From assembly GCA_033064195.1 (NCBI GenBank), contig JARBJD010000006.1, forward strand, positions 186,001 to 250,000: DNA of 64,000 nucleotides. The letters are read 5' to 3'. Under the pieces are notes generated by a model that did not search any database, was not told the origin of the DNA, and saw only the letters and a list, made by a program, of their open reading frames with translations. The position numbers were made by a program, and so were the translations under genes. Numbering within the stretch: position 1 is the stretch's first letter; the number at the start of each line of letters is the position of its first letter. This DNA comes from Blattamonas nauphoetae (lineage: Eukaryota > Preaxostyla > Oxymonadida). Below are positions 35,814-48,925 of the stretch, in pieces.

Positions 35814-38800
35814 TTATCTCTCGGTCAGGGACACTGTCAGTCCCAATGAACAGAAACCTTTCAATAGTGTTTCTTTGGTTAAGGGTAGAACAATATGAAT
35901 GTATTTCGCTTGGAATAAAGATTCGACCAACGAGTGTAAGAGAGAGGAAGCAGCAGAACATGCAATGATGGGTTGAGTGTATAATTGCATGACCATCTGA
36001 TGCAATGAAGGAATCGTCTCATTCCGTCCCTGTGCATCCCGTCCCCACCAAGTGTTCTGTCTTCCCCCCTCCGTCTTCGCCTCCTCCTCCTTCAGCTGAT
36101 CCTCTTGCCTGACGAGCGTCGCCGATGTGATGAAGAAGTTGTCGTGGGTTTCATCCGACGTCTCTTCACCCGTGTTCGGTTGAGCTGTGTCTTTTCGGCT
36201 TTTCGCAACAAGAGATGAGATGTACGAAGGGTAGTGAGGAAGTTCGACGAGAAGTGTTGCTTCTCCCTCCGCCATCTCGCCAAATTGCGACAGATCAATC
36301 GCGTCCCACATTTTCTTCTTTTTGTGCTCCTTCTTCTCTTTCTTCTTTTCCGTTTCATCAATCTGTATTCCTCCTGTTCCCTCCAAACTCATCCGAACCG
36401 AACACGCACCCACAACGCAATCCTCACCCACAAGACCAGCGTCAACAACTGTTAGATCCAATCTCTCTCCGCTCACCGAATCGGCGACCGCAGCGGAAAT
36501 GAGAGCGAGACAATCCATTCGAGAGAGTGTGACGAGGGCGTGGGTTGGTGTTTGTGAGAGTGTTGTGAGAGACGGGTGTTCCTCAATTTGCGACAGAAGG
36601 AGAGAATCAAAGAGGTATTGGAGTTGCGATTCGTTCACGCAGAATCGGAACGGGGGAACTGATAGGAGGGCGTGTTGTCGTTCATTGGTTGATATTTTGG
36701 GTGGAAGGAAGTCGTGCTTCTCTTGTTCCCAAATGGGATGTGTTGAATTCCTTCGAACTGTCGATGTCAGAGTGGTTGTGAAGCTTGAAATCGACGATCC
36801 CAGCTGAACTGAATCAGCGAGTGTCTGAAGATCGAGAGACGTCGACGAGATTGTGATAAATGGATCGATTGTGTCCGAAATCGTCACCGGAGTCAGTCCG
36901 ACACACTCAACGCGATCCACACGCACGTCGAACGAGACGAGTGTCTCGTCAAGTTGAGCAGTGATATCCAAAAGACCAGCACTTCCTCCAGTTGCTTCTG
37001 CTCTCTCACTCAACACATCGCCCAACGTCGCTGGCGGTGGATTGACAACGACCGTCAGGATCTCGCTGACAGGAGCGTGGTCGCTTGTGAGACAATCGAA
37101 CGCGTGGTTCATCATTCCCTTCCTACCGACTTTCATCAGCTCGCTCAGCGACGTCGACATGCCGATTGCTGGCTTGGTGAGGATTCTGTCGGTGAAAGAC
37201 GGCGTCTGGTTCTTTTTGTTTGAGATGGCATACACTCGACTCTGCCTGGTCTCTGGAGGGCGGTGATGAACGAGACGATACGACGGAAGAATCGGAAGAA
37301 CAGCCGGTTCGAAGAATCCGAAGAAGAGCTTGTGCTTCGATCGTTGAATATGGAGTTGGTCGAATCTGAGCAGAGACCGATTCGTGTCGAGAAGCTTTGA
37401 TTTCTCTGCCGCCTTCTCCTCCCCTTCATCATCTTCTTCTCCGTCGAATCCCTCCAACGAGAACTGCTGCCCATCTCCAGAACTGTATTGTCGTCCAGCT
37501 TGGTGTAGAATCAGTGCTGCAGAATCGAGATTCTCCATCTCGGCTGTCGTGTGAGTCGGATCTCTCCAACTCTTCTCCTCGCTCATCTTCACCGAAATAC
37601 AGTTCAACGGCCGAAACGAGTTCATCGCCAGATCAAACGGAATGTCGAGTCGATAGTTCAAATCACCAAGGAAGACAGACACATCAAAAGGAAGTGTGAA
37701 GTCGACAGAGTTCACAGCAGATTGCGCTGCTTCGTATTCTTCGAGCGTCGTTGTGAAGACCCGAGCGAGGTTCTTGTGCTGCGTGGGACTGAGATCGACG
37801 AAGGAGTGATCCAGCTTATCGCTGAACTGTGTCAGCACGACTGAATAATTCTGTCTGATGTTGATTTTTGAGTCTGTTTGTTTTTTGGAGACACGTTGTG
37901 TTGGGACTCCATGAGCGGTGTTGGTCGTGTTGACTTTTTGATAATCTTTCATCGTCTGCTGAACTGTGCTCGTAAACCGATCTCCACACAACGCTCCGCT
38001 CATCCCCGCAATCAGACTCCGCACGTTCTGCATTCTTTCCCACCCCCGCCACGCGTACGCATGCAGGTGACAGTTCGACAGAGCCAGAATGGTCGAGCCA
38101 GTGTGGAGGGTCGTATGGGTGAGCGGACGACTCTCCGACGAAAACGATTCATACACAGTCGACCCTCGCTTTCTTTTGAACGTCGTCGAATTCGGACGGT
38201 GGAGAGAAGCTTGATTTTCTGAGATTTCGCGTCTTTTCTTCGTTTTCCGCGATTCTTCGCCGATCCCAGCGATGATCGCTGCTCCCCCTTTGTTCCCGAG
38301 GATCTGCATCTTCCCAACTGCTTCAGTTGCCTTGCGATGGATTTGGATGAACGGGAAGAGCTCGTATTTGGCGAAGAGGAAGGATTGGATTCCGTTGATG
38401 ATGCTTGTTTCGACGAGAGCGTGTGTGGAGTGGAGAACTGCCGAGAGGAACTCCGAAAGCGAAGGGGGAATGTTGATCAATGCTTCGTTTCCGTCCTCGA
38501 CCTCCTTCTTCACATTGAAGATGGCCTCCTGGAATCCCAAGAAGAGAAGATCGCATTTGGAGGCTGGTTCGCCACGGCTGTTCGTGGGTGAAGTGAGGAG
38601 AGTCGGGATGTCATTCGGGCAATACGTGGCGAGGTTGAAAGTGAGAAGGAAGACGGAGAGAGTTGGAGGGAGCGAGCGAGTGTGAGGTGCGAAGGAGAGA
38701 AGCGAGGATGGTGTTTGAGTTGGCGTTGGACCAAAGTCGATCGACTCTGATTGTGGAGAGAAACGGGCAACGACGTCTTTTGGGGTTGTTTTGTGTTTTT

Positions 38801-40332
38801 GGTGTTTGTTCCGTTTCGATCGAACAAAACACGAAGATTCAGCATCAGACGACAGAAGAACTGTCACTGTTCGATCCGTCTGGAATGGGTCTTGAACAGT
38901 GACGAGGACCGTTCCAGGCGAACAGTTTTTCGGTTCGATGTCGCTCAGTGAGAGGGTGAGAGATTTTGCTGTTTTTCTGCTTGGGAAAGGACAAGACGGA
39001 ACGTGCCTAGACGAGAGAGGGCTGGTCTCCTTCATTTTTTCAGTTTGAAGAAAGCCGCTTGGTGTTTCCTCGATCTCAAACACTCCAGTTGCATCCATCT
39101 GGTTCCACTTCTTTTCCATCTCAATTTTGTAAGTATTCTCATCAAGGTTCTCAGGAAGCTCCTCATGCAATGTGTGAGAGTCGCCGATTGGTTGTTGTTG
39201 GGCAATTGGATGACGGAACCTGTCGTATGAGACAACAGCTTTTGAATTCTTCGCTAATTGCTTGGATTTTCGTTTTCCGCGACGAATTCGTTCATTTACT
39301 TCAATAAAATAGACAATTGCATTGACTACGCCGGCAAGAGGAGTCAGCAACCGCTCTATAATGTGGAATGGATTGATGTCAAAGTCGACCCAGTTTGTCG
39401 AGAAAAATCCGAGGAAACAATCAATCACCCAGAGAACATGAACAAGGATATAACCGATCAACAGTACTGTGAAGGATAGGCGTCATAGTAAAGTCAACAA
39501 GAATAAAATGGGATAGAGAGACATAAGTCATTGAAGAAAGAGGGTGGGCAAACCTAGGAGTTCAATTGAGATCCATCGAAAGCGTCTGACCAAAATAGGA
39601 TCAGAATGGATTTTTCGTTCGCGTTTGAAGACAATAAGAACCTGGACGAGCAGTCTATCGGAAAATTTCGAGAAAGTTGGTGGAAAAAGTCACTAAAAGG
39701 AAGAAAATACACTGAACATGCAATATCGATCAAAATAATGACAGCGTAGCACAAAATAACGCGTGTAAGGAGCTTGTCGATTTGTGTATCGATTGGGACT
39801 TCCTCTTTGAGAAACATGTACGATGACAAAAAATCAAAGATAGAACCTGATGGTTTCGCTCGAAAAACATATTCGACAATTGATACGAGCATAGAGAGAG
39901 CACTAAAACCCCATATTATGGAATGGTAAACAGGTTCATATTTTCCGGCCTGAACGGCAAGAAAGATAATCTATGGAGATAATAATGCACACCCTTCGAT
40001 AACGAAGAACAACAAATGAATATTGTACAATGACATAAGCAAGGCTCCATCCATGAGCAGCCATGACGGCGAATTGCTGAGGTCCGACAAGAGGAAGATG
40101 AATGACAAAGAGGGAATGCCTTGATGAATGCTGACACAGCATATGAATCAGGAATTAGGTCAAGGAAGAATGTCAATGAGAAGGCAGTCTCGACGATGGA
40201 GATAAAAAATTGGATTTTCACAGTAAAGAGTGGGTAGAAGCGAGCAGAGATAGCATAGTTGATGATGACCAGGAGACAGGCAATTAATGAGAGAGATGCT
40301 GATATAAGATACAAAGGTGCTAGTGGGGCCAT
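35814..40332 (-). CDS. Seven-transmembrane receptor fused to inositol polyphosphate 5-phosphatase and C2-like region
   Basis: Five exons, with introns at 40077-40137, 39950-39992, 39642-39712 and 39467-39553, all GT-AG and frame-preserving, give 1418 aa. Residues 1-265 hold seven hydrophobic spans and end in TPLAGVVNAIVYFIEVN, very like the last helix of Dictyostelium cAMP-receptor-type GPCRs. The 5-phosphatase domain (about 475-1000) shows FNLATYCPNDIP, GFQEAIF, GNKGGAA, SNCHLHAYAWRGWERM, FLGDLNYRLD, PSFTDRIL and SDHAPV, which are the catalytic landmarks. A C-terminal C2-like region (LDLTVVDAGLVGEDCVVGAC) follows. It probably removes the 5-phosphate from PI(4,5)P2 or PIP3 at the membrane under receptor control. 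Receptor-phosphatase fusions of this type (GPCR-bigrams) are known from oomycetes. Confidence 0.85.
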
Positions 40333-40563
40333 TCTTCTCTCGTGGTTTGATCCAGGCTCTCACCATTCGCACCAAGACATTCATTCTCTGTCATGTGAAA
40401 GAAAGGAGTCGATCTTTTGTGATAAATGAAGTATATGAGAAATAATGAAGTGATTATTGCACATTCTTCAGTTCACAAATGAAGTCAGTGGTTTGCACAC
40501 AGCTAGAGTGCACTTCGAAAACACGGATGGCACACCAGATATCAAACCGTATGCAACCAAAAA

Positions 40564-41182
40564 TTAAATTGGATTGACCTGGATATGAATGAAAATGAGG
40601 AAAGTTGGAGACCTTGAAGTGGAGTTGGATTAGAGAGAATACAAATCCCTTCAGATCCTGAACCAGATAGTAAAACGCCTGTAATCCTTCCGGATCCTTG
40701 CTGTCTTTAATGGCGAGGGTACTTGAAATGGTATTGGTCTGCAAAAAGTGGATTGAATCGTCGGGCAAACCTCAAATGCGATATGAACATTCTTGTAAAG
40801 AATTTCAATAGTTTGCTTGCCGCCTTTATCCGGTTCTGGCCAGAGTTCGTCCTTTTGTCTGATCATTGAGAATGAGAAGAATCAAGTGGTAGAGTTGGGC
40901 AAACTGAAGGATATCAGAATCCTGGACAATCCGTTTGAATTCATCAACAACACATTCGTTCAAATACACTGTCGAGAAGGAAGCGCCAAAATAGAATTAA
41001 ATTTCTGTTAGACCTTCTCGCATAATATTGCCATCCTTTTTGTAATGAGAGGCATTTGCATATCGTAAAAGACCATCTCTCATAATTGCAAACTCCAGGA
41101 ACTCATGCCCGAACTGCCCAGTGTGGCCCGTATAATAACGAAGATAGAAATCATCAAGTGGGGCCTGTTCGTTCGGGTCCAT
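40564..41182 (-). CDS. MAGOH: Mago nashi, exon junction complex core protein
   Basis: Five exons (41182-41014, 40968-40905, 40858-40771, 40738-40613, 40578-40564) with four introns of 32-46 nt give 153 aa; the human protein is 146. Landmarks in order: [73 protein letters not shown] and the end LHFKVNPI. These match Mago along the whole length. Its role is to bind Y14 and lock eIF4A3 on spliced mRNA upstream of exon junctions. The start ATG gives an N-terminus eight residues longer than animal Mago. The 3-codon-scale final exon (GTCAATCCAATTTAA) is needed for the conserved tail. Confidence 0.95.
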
Positions 41183-41336
41183 GTTTTGTTAAGGGTTGAT
41201 TTCATCTTTTCTCACAAGCGTTGATTGTCCTTTGAATATATGAAAAACACCAGTTTTCGAGATATCATCAGATTTCTGAGCCGCTTGAGGTGAAAATCAA
41301 TCATCGAACTTTGATCGAACCTTTAGTCATGTCTCC
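41183..41336. promoter_or_regulatory. Probable bidirectional promoter between Mago and the 41.3-kb gene
   Basis: Only 154 bp separate the two divergent start codons, so both promoters must lie here or overlap the genes. No TATA-like element stands out. Inferred from geometry only. Confidence 0.4.
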
Positions 41337-44300
41337 ATGAAGCTTCATGCTCTCTTTAGCTGCTCGAATGACGATTTTTCTCCTGCAATAGTTGGTGCAC
41401 CCTCCATTGGAAAGAAAATTTACAAAGGTTGCCCCGATCGTTCATCAGAATTCACATGCCTCCCGAGAGCCTATAGCCGACTAATTGGGCATGGTTCAGA
41501 CTATTCATTAGTGGCACAAACACGATCTACATCTCATGTATCCATTTATTTTCCAGATTTTCATTTTATTGTCCCGTTTTTGTCCATGTAATCTCAGATG
41601 ATGCTTGTGGAAATCTGGATTTACAACCACACATCATTCGTGAAGCATCGTCTTCTAATTCTTGATTACTGTGATATTGTGAATGGATCACTTGCACCAG
41701 ACTTTTCACACATGCTTTTGACGTGTGTCTACGTTCCGAAGCAACATCGACAGTCCATTGAATTCTTTGAGACTCATCTGATCGATCTTCGAGTTCCATA
41801 CGATACACATCGATTTGTGATTGCTTCGAGTCGAGACTATCTGCAAGCTTCAGTGTGTTCATGATCTTTCTCATTTTTCTTTCTTACTGACTGTTTAACT
41901 CAGTTTCTGTCTGATTTCACAAGAACAAAATTACATTTTGTATTGTTTCGAGAGACTGGATCGTTGCAGTATTTCCATCTTACACAAAAACCTGTGTGTT
42001 GTCGTCTGTCAGGTCATATCTCTCTTAGCTTGAACATCCACGTGAACCAAAAAAGCAATTGTCTCTTTACACAGTTCCAGAATGCAAATACACAATAGAG
42101 GATGCGGTTTGGATGCATATTGATGAAGATAGAGTGTTCACAGTCAGTCGAGTATTTTTTTCTTTCTATCGAGAAGCACAATTTATTCAGACGAAACGCA
42201 ATGTGTTCTCCATCATTTGCATGACGTTTAATCTTCAATTCGGTTCACAGATGCTGATGAATACAGCACTCCCTGATGTATGACAATGATCCTCATTCTC
42301 ATGATTTCAATGAAGTTTGTTTATCCAAAACCTCCATTTCCAGCAGTTCCTATGTTGGATTGTTTTAGTTATCTCAGGGGGTGCCGGAATCCACACCTAG
42401 TTGTTCACCTCGTTCGACTCCGCTGTGAATCATATGTTCTCGTTCAACAACACATAACGTGTCCACACCACATCTCAGTGTTTTCAGAATGCATTGAGGA
42501 TGAAGTCTCTCCTTCAGATACAACCACCATTCGTCATCCTATCTCGATTTCTCCAACATCTCAAAACTCCTCTTTCGCACAAAACAAGACCAATGACGTT
42601 TCACATGGAAGAAGGAACCGTTCAAACACGTCTCTAGTCTCGAAGATCTTGAACAGATGCCACCCATTTTCCTACATGAAGAGATGCGCGACCTTTGATA
42701 TCTATGTCTTGAAACAGGTGAAGGTGCAAAAACATTGCCTTTTTATTCCATTCACCAACAAGCCGTCTTCTCGAACCTCGCACCAACAGATGCCGGGCCA
42801 TTCTTCCTCATTATCAACCCCGATTTCGAGTGTTCATTTTGTGAGCCATCCTTCGTCCCCCATGTCTCGTCTACCCACACAGCATTTTCGCTCACCGCTT
42901 TCGACCTCTTCAGTAGCTGTGGGCACGTCAAATGACTCACCTATCATTCAAACTCAATCGTCTATTCTCCACTCAGAACTGAACGACATCCTCCGAGCCC
43001 AATTGGCATCTATCACTGCTTGGAATGATCTTCTGGTGATATATCGTCCAGGAGAGTATCTTTCCCTTTTTGATTGCCCATTACAACATACGGCAATCAA
43101 TCCAATCACCTTTTCTCTCCCAGCCGATCCCTCCCCTCCAAGTCCTTCTACAGATTCACACACAATGAATCTCTCATTTCCAGGATCTCCTTTTTCGACA
43201 CAATCCAAACCATTGCGAGTAACATCAAGCACACTCTTCCCAATCGCACTTCATTCAATCCCGTCGTGCCCCTCGTCCTCATTCAGCCCTTTTTCGAAGG
43301 AAAGGCGAAAATTGGTCTTAAATGACGATGTTGGCCGCTATATGTATTCGGGGATGATTTTGACAGAGAAAGGGATGCTGGAACTGTCGCTCCTCCATTC
43401 CTTCCCAATCGAAGCCAAGCACCGTCATCCCCACCCCAGCTCTCTCTTCCTTCTCACTCCTCCCCCGCGACAGCTCGCTGAATCTCAGCGGGGGACTCTG
43501 TCTCGCTCAGAACAGAGAAAGCTGGCAGCAGAAGAACGACTCCGAAAAGAACAGGAAGACCAAATCCAGCGGACCTTCCATTTCTCCTCGCCTTACTCCC
43601 CACTCCCCCTTCCCCCCGAAAAACAAAAGAAACACCCACCTCCTTCCTATCCTGTGCATCTCACCGAGTTCCTCCCTCTCCTCGCACCTCGCTCGCCCTC
43701 CCAGCCTCCTCCAGCCCCCGTTCAACAGATCGATGCCAGCAACCCTTCTGTCTTCGATTTCTATCTCTTCGTCCACCGAGTGAAAGACAGGTCGACCGAC
43801 GTGGGTGTTCTCACACCACCCACGCGGAGTCTCTTCCAGCGAGAGGGATGTCTGGACTACAGTTTCGATGTGTTCCGTCGGTTGGACAAAGCGGTTCGGT
43901 TTTCGCTTGACACAACGTCGATGACAGTGTACTCGCATTCCCTAACAATTGAGAGACTCTTTGAGCTTGCGCAGCCTCTCACGGAACACGCTTTGCTGTA
44001 TCTGATCCACATCGCACTCGTCCATCTGCGTGACGGGTCGTTCGTCACCAAAGTTTTCAAACAGCTTTTGATCAAAAAGCCGTCACTTCTGACAATTCGG
44101 GTTTTTGAAGAAATCCTTCTCGGAATCCCTTTCCGCGTGGTTGAAGAGCTGGAAGGGAAGCAGTGGATGTCTGTGACAGAACTACAGAACATTCAAGGAA
44201 GCACACTCAATCCTGTTCGGAAGACAATCTTTGTCGACGATATCGATGAAGACGAAGAGTCAGATTCGTCCAGCGAAGACAGCGCGGACAAGTTCAGAGA

Positions 44301-45866
44301 ATCACTTGGATTGTCGAGCGCGGGATTGAGTCTGTCTGTGTCTGTCCCACCGTCCTCGCCAACACCACCAAACGAGGATCTTGGATGGGGTAGTTGTCAG
44401 AGGCGATGGAGGGGGCTGACGATGATGAACAGCGAGGACACCGATGATCCTTATCTCGAAGATCCTTTCTCCACGTTCATCCAAAACACTTTCTATGCTG
44501 ATCAACACGGAACGAGGTTTCGTCCTCCTGAAGACATCGCCACAAGCATACACACGCTAGCGATCCAACTGAAGAAGAACAAGAAGAGGACACATCTCGT
44601 GGACTTGGATGGGGTCGAGGAGGTCGATTCGGAAGATGCCAGTTTGGAGTCGGAAGAAGAATCGGCTCCTCAAAGCCGGAGTCAGAACGACCTGTTCAAC
44701 CTGCTCCAAACAACTCAAGTTGAGTGGAGGAAGACGCGAGAGAGAGAACATGTTCTTCCGACCATCCAACGGAAACGGAAAAGAAGGATCCGCTCCTTCT
44801 TCCGAGACGATTCGGATTCGAGTGATGGAGGAGAGGTTGTGGAGGCGGCCGACAGTTCATGGATGTCTGGCTCGATCGCAATGAAGCGGGACGAGAAACT
44901 CGCGTCGGCACCTCCCGCCCACATCATCTTTGGAGGAATGTTGAAGGAGTGGAAATCGACCGACGAGTCCATTCTTTCAGAAATCAAACGCGAAGCTCGT
45001 CCAGAATTCTGCGAAGCACAAGACAATGCTGTTGATCTAATCATGTTCGGGATGAAGACATCGAACACTCTTCTGAAACTGGCATCTGCGAGGGAGGTTG
45101 GAAAACAAGAAGTTTCTCCAAAAGTCGGAAGTGGCGATGATCCCTCAAAGCAAGATCAGGATACAGTTTCTGAAACTCTCGCATCGTCTGAGGACGACGA
45201 GAACGATACCGAAATGAGGATCGACATCACATCGAACGAACTCGACGAAATTGGACTGTTTTCCACAACTCGAGTTTGGAGGAAGAGATTTGATGCCCTC
45301 CTGAACTTCTTCACAGCACTCTCTCTTCAACACATCTCCACTCCACAATTCCTCTTCCAGTTCTCTCACGGTTCGCTCATCACTTTGGCTCGAAAATCCC
45401 AAATGTCTGCTTGCTTTTGATTCACCTTCTCTCTTCATTCACCGTGTCCCTCTTCTTTCCTTCTCCTTCTTTCCTTCCCAGTCTTGCCCTCCAATTCCTT
45501 CGCAGGTCAATGTTCTTCTTTGAAGGTAGAAGCTCGAAACCAAAACCCAACTTCATCCGACTTGCAGCTTTCCTCACCGCAACCTTGCATTCCCATCCTT
45601 CCTCCACACCTTCACAGATCCTTAACAAGACCATCATCCAACTCTTCAATCTTCGCCTCCTTTCTGCATTTGTGTGTTCCTCGTCTTTTCCATTTCTCTC
45701 TCTTTTGTCTCATTCTCATCTCTCATTCGATTCCTTCCGTCAGAATCCGTCAGGGACTTTCTTTGCCTCTGACACTGTCAGATCAGCTATTATGGAGAAC
45801 CAAAACTCAATCCCTGTCTGGACCCGCATCTCAGAGGACATCATCCATCAGATAGCTCAATTTTGA
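41337..45866 (+). CDS. Large hypothetical protein, multi-exon
   Basis: Convincing introns lie at 41538-41597, 41853-41903, 41994-42028, 42278-42315, 45405-45481 and 45672-45743, each restoring frame. The N-terminal 300 residues look globular (EIWIYNHTSFVKHRLLIL, HRFVIASSRDYLQ). Between 42.7 and 43.35 kb a different frame (SIHQQAVFSNLAPTDAGPFF, then NPVVPLVLIQPFFEGKAKIG) looks more protein-like than the long ORF there, so one or two more introns probably exist. Residues coded at 43.85-44.2 kb are helical (LTEHALLYLIHIALVHL). A long acidic serine-rich segment and a C-terminal helical domain ending IPVWTRISEDIIHQIAQF follow. I do not recognise the family. It is divergent to Mago, whose ATG is about 155 bases away, so the two may share a promoter. 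Confidence 0.55.
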
Positions 45867-47657
45867 TGAATCGCTGTGTGATAGTTGATCTGAACATTTA
45901 TTCTCATCATTTTTAAAAATACATTCCTTTTTTATGTCAATTTGCCTCTGAACATGTCATGAATCGTTATCTGAGTTCAGGATATTTGTGAACGCCCTTA
46001 ATTGAAATAGTTGACATGGACAAAAATGCTGAGAACATTCTACTCACTCTAATTGAAGATTAACAATCGTTGCCCAAGGTGAATTATCACGAAAAGTCTA
46101 GGAGATCCGAAAGCACTTGATAGTGCGATGCGGTGGCCTTCAATGCGATCGTTGCTCCTCATTCGCCAATCCATGTCATCAAACCAATTCACGCGTCTCA
46201 ACCTGCATCGAGAGAGCAGATGTTGCTGTGGTGTCCCCATCCTGCTGGAGAGAGTACTGTAGTCAGAGTGAGGTGGAGCGAGGATGTCAATTCGTCACAT
46301 CCTCCATCACGGAGTATCTCTTCCTTCCTCATCCTTCATTTCTATCCATTTCATCTCAGTTTTATCCTCTTTCCTTTCTCCAATCGGTGTCGTCGTTCTC
46401 AACAATCGTTCGTTCTCACCTCAAAGTCACACAAATCCAAATCTCACATCAATTCCACTCGACAACCATCTCCTCTGCCCCAGAGCACTCTCGTTCCTTC
46501 ATCATTCATCCCCCAACTCATTCCCACCACAATTTCAGGATATCCTCAATCTCTCTTTTATGGGTCTCTCTCATCAACTCCCACACAACACACACACACT
46601 CACTCCCCACCAAACATGAAACTCAGAATCAAGTTCCAGTCCAGATGTCTTCCCTTCTTCTCTTCACTCTCCAGCCTCCCTCATCGTCAAGCACATCCTT
46701 CCCCCTCTCAACCCCCATCGCGTCTCCTCCTTCTTCAACCACAACTTCGGTCCTGCCATCGTCTCCCATCCAAACCACCCACACCAATCCACCTTTCTTC
46801 ACGTCCAGTTCACATCAACCCCAAACCCGGTCGCGTCGGTTAAGTATAGGCGCAGATCCGATTTTGGCTACGCGCAGATCTAAAAAAAGGGATACGCGCA
46901 GATCCAAATGGATACGCGCAGATCTGTTTTCAGTTTTGTTCCTTTTGAGAATGTATCATATTCTTGTCTCCAAAAACTTTACTATGGATTGATTTACTAA
47001 CAAACATCTTTCAGAAGAACAAATAGAAGAGAAAAGTTTGCTACATTGTGCAAGGTGAATGAAAAAAAGGATCTTTAGCAGGGTGCAATTTACAGAGATG
47101 GTCCAGGATGATAGACCGAAAATTCTGGTTGTGATCCATGATTATGTTCATATGCCCGACTATGGTGATAGATTCCAAGGGTTGTGGAGTGTGTTTCGTG
47201 TGTTCAGGATGACTGTTCGTGTTGGTATTGTCTGTAAAAGAACACACATATCCAAATGACGCCTGTCATGTTTTACTGCGCACTAATGACATAAATTTGT
47301 TATTGTCGGGTCATTTCCAGTAAGATGAGTCATCACAGAGTGGAGGTGTCTATCATCCGAGATCTGAAGGCGAGGAGAATATTATGAGAAAATAGTGTTC
47401 GTCCAAACCGTTTCCTGATCTGGTGTTTCATTTTCACGGAAATGAAGACCAAACGCCAACATCGGAGCGAAATTCAGACGAGTGGCATCAGAATAAGCAG
47501 GATCGAGATGGTTGCGTGGTAGATGGAGAATTGGACCGTTTGGTTGTTGGCTTCGATGTCAGGCGAGATAACAATCTGCCCAGTGACCGCAACATCCGGT
47601 AATGGAGTGGGTGGCGTGAGGAATGTCCCCACCGCTTCGGAGGGTGGCTCTGATTGC

Positions 47658-48477
47658 TTAGTGGCGATCCCACGTCCCAAAGAACCGAGTAAGAGGCATG
47701 TTGTCTTGGAGATATTGCTGGAAGTTGTTAATCCGCTCCATGAATCCGAGAATCCGTCGAAGTTCGATTTCCTCTGAGAAAAGCACACGAAGTGTCTGTT
47801 CTGTGATTTGTGTGATTTTTTCGAAAGCTTCCTGGATGATTTTTCATATTTAAGTATCGATATCTTCAACGTTTGTGTGGACATTTTTCCCCTTTTGATC
47901 AGGAGTGGAAAGTTGATCGTGTTCTGCTGCTTTCTTTGTTTCCAGTCCAGTATCAAGTTGAATAGACGCGTATAGTGCACTTTGATAAGCATCTCTGAGG
48001 ACAACCAGTCTGTGAAGGGCCATTTCTCCACTCGAATGGGATCCGATCATTTTACAGTCGACGCAGACTAATATTCCTCAAACAGGACAAAAACATTCCA
48101 TTGTGTGGCGGGGATGGTTCGGACAGGGCGTGTATGCTTGTTCATGCTGTAAAGATTGTTGTGTGATTGAAGATGTTGTTTCACACCTCTTTGATCGGTC
48201 ATCGAATATACCGAAAGAGTTGTCCGGTTTGTCGATGATTTTCTTCATCACAATCAGCACAAAGGGGCGTATCGCCAGCAGCCCAATACACAGTTTCTCC
48301 ATTTTGTTCACAACGTTGACAGAGGATGATCTCATCAAAGAATGATACAAAAACACGAAGGATACTTTCCCCTGCTCATCATCAGCATGGTTGGACTCGA
48401 ACTGTTTCATGTGGAGTGGTTGAGCCGTGACTTTGATTCTGGTTGATGGTACGATCAACTTTCTCATGTGACGATGT
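47658..48477 (-). CDS. Tandem B-box zinc finger / coiled-coil (TRIM-like) gene inside the transposon
   Basis: On the minus strand: ATG at 48477, intron 48331-48365 (35 nt), a first B-box (CQRCEQNGETVYWAAGDTPL then CADCDEENH), intron 48187-48211 (25 nt), and a second B-box (CPNHPRHTMECFCPV then LVCVDCKMIGSHSSGEMALH). A further short intron (AAC/gttgaag...catccag) leads to a coiled coil (ELRRILGFMERINNFQQYLQ), ending TAA at 47658-47660. About 250 codons. An in-frame TGA at 48078-48080 falls in the second B-box between CFCPV and GILVC, where relatives have a residue close to a zinc cysteine, so the gene is probably inactive. Retained introns argue for DNA-level capture. No RING was found. Confidence 0.6.
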
Positions 48478-48602
48478 GACAAATTTTGATTTGCGAAGAG
48501 TTTTTGAGAGTTAAAGCGAATTGTGAGCATTCAGAGTGAAATGTCATGAAGTGGCAAGGGTAAACACCAAAAAAATCAAGAAATATTTTGGATCTGCGCG
48601 TA

Positions 48603-48925
48603 CAGGGTGAGCCAAAAGTAACCTTCTCTAGGGGCCGATCAAAGCCTTTTTCGACAAAAGTTAAAAAAGAGAGTTTCAAGACGTGAAATATGAAGAGAGT
48701 GATCATTAAAGCTTAACTGAATTCTCGTTCGTTTTTTGTCAGAAATCGGGACTTGCGAACGATCTGACTTCATTCGTACACTGCACTGAAGTTGATTAGA
48801 AAGAAATCAGTGAATGAGGTGGTGAGCAAACAGTATAGCGACAACGATCTCTATTTGATGTTTGTTTTCGAAAAGATGACATAAAAACACAATTGTGGGA
48901 TGAAGGTTACTTTTGGCTCACCCTG
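48603..48925. mobile_element. 323-bp mariner-type MITE nested in the transposon's right inverted repeat
   Basis: The ends are perfect inverted repeats of about 24 bp starting CAGGGTGAGCCAAAAGTAAC, flanked by TA at 48601-48602 and 48926-48927. This is the standard Tc1/mariner signature. Removing it reconnects AAGTGATA with CGCGCAGATCC and restores similarity to the left repeat of the host element. Internal sequence is AT-rich and non-coding. Confidence 0.88.

Noticed and set aside
39554-40332. Separate small membrane-protein gene next to the 5-phosphatase
   Set aside because: Short introns join it in frame to the phosphatase exon, and the seventh transmembrane helix lies in that exon, so one fused gene is the simpler reading.
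42280-45420. 1046-aa ORF taken as one complete gene
   Set aside because: Its start lies inside a probable intron (42278-42315) and another frame is more protein-like at 42.73-43.33 kb; it is the central part of a longer spliced gene.
48078-48080. TGA read as selenocysteine or reassigned codon
   Set aside because: TGA ends several solid genes here (for example 24097, 32691, 45866), and no SECIS-like structure was identified; a nonsense change in a transposon-carried gene is simpler.
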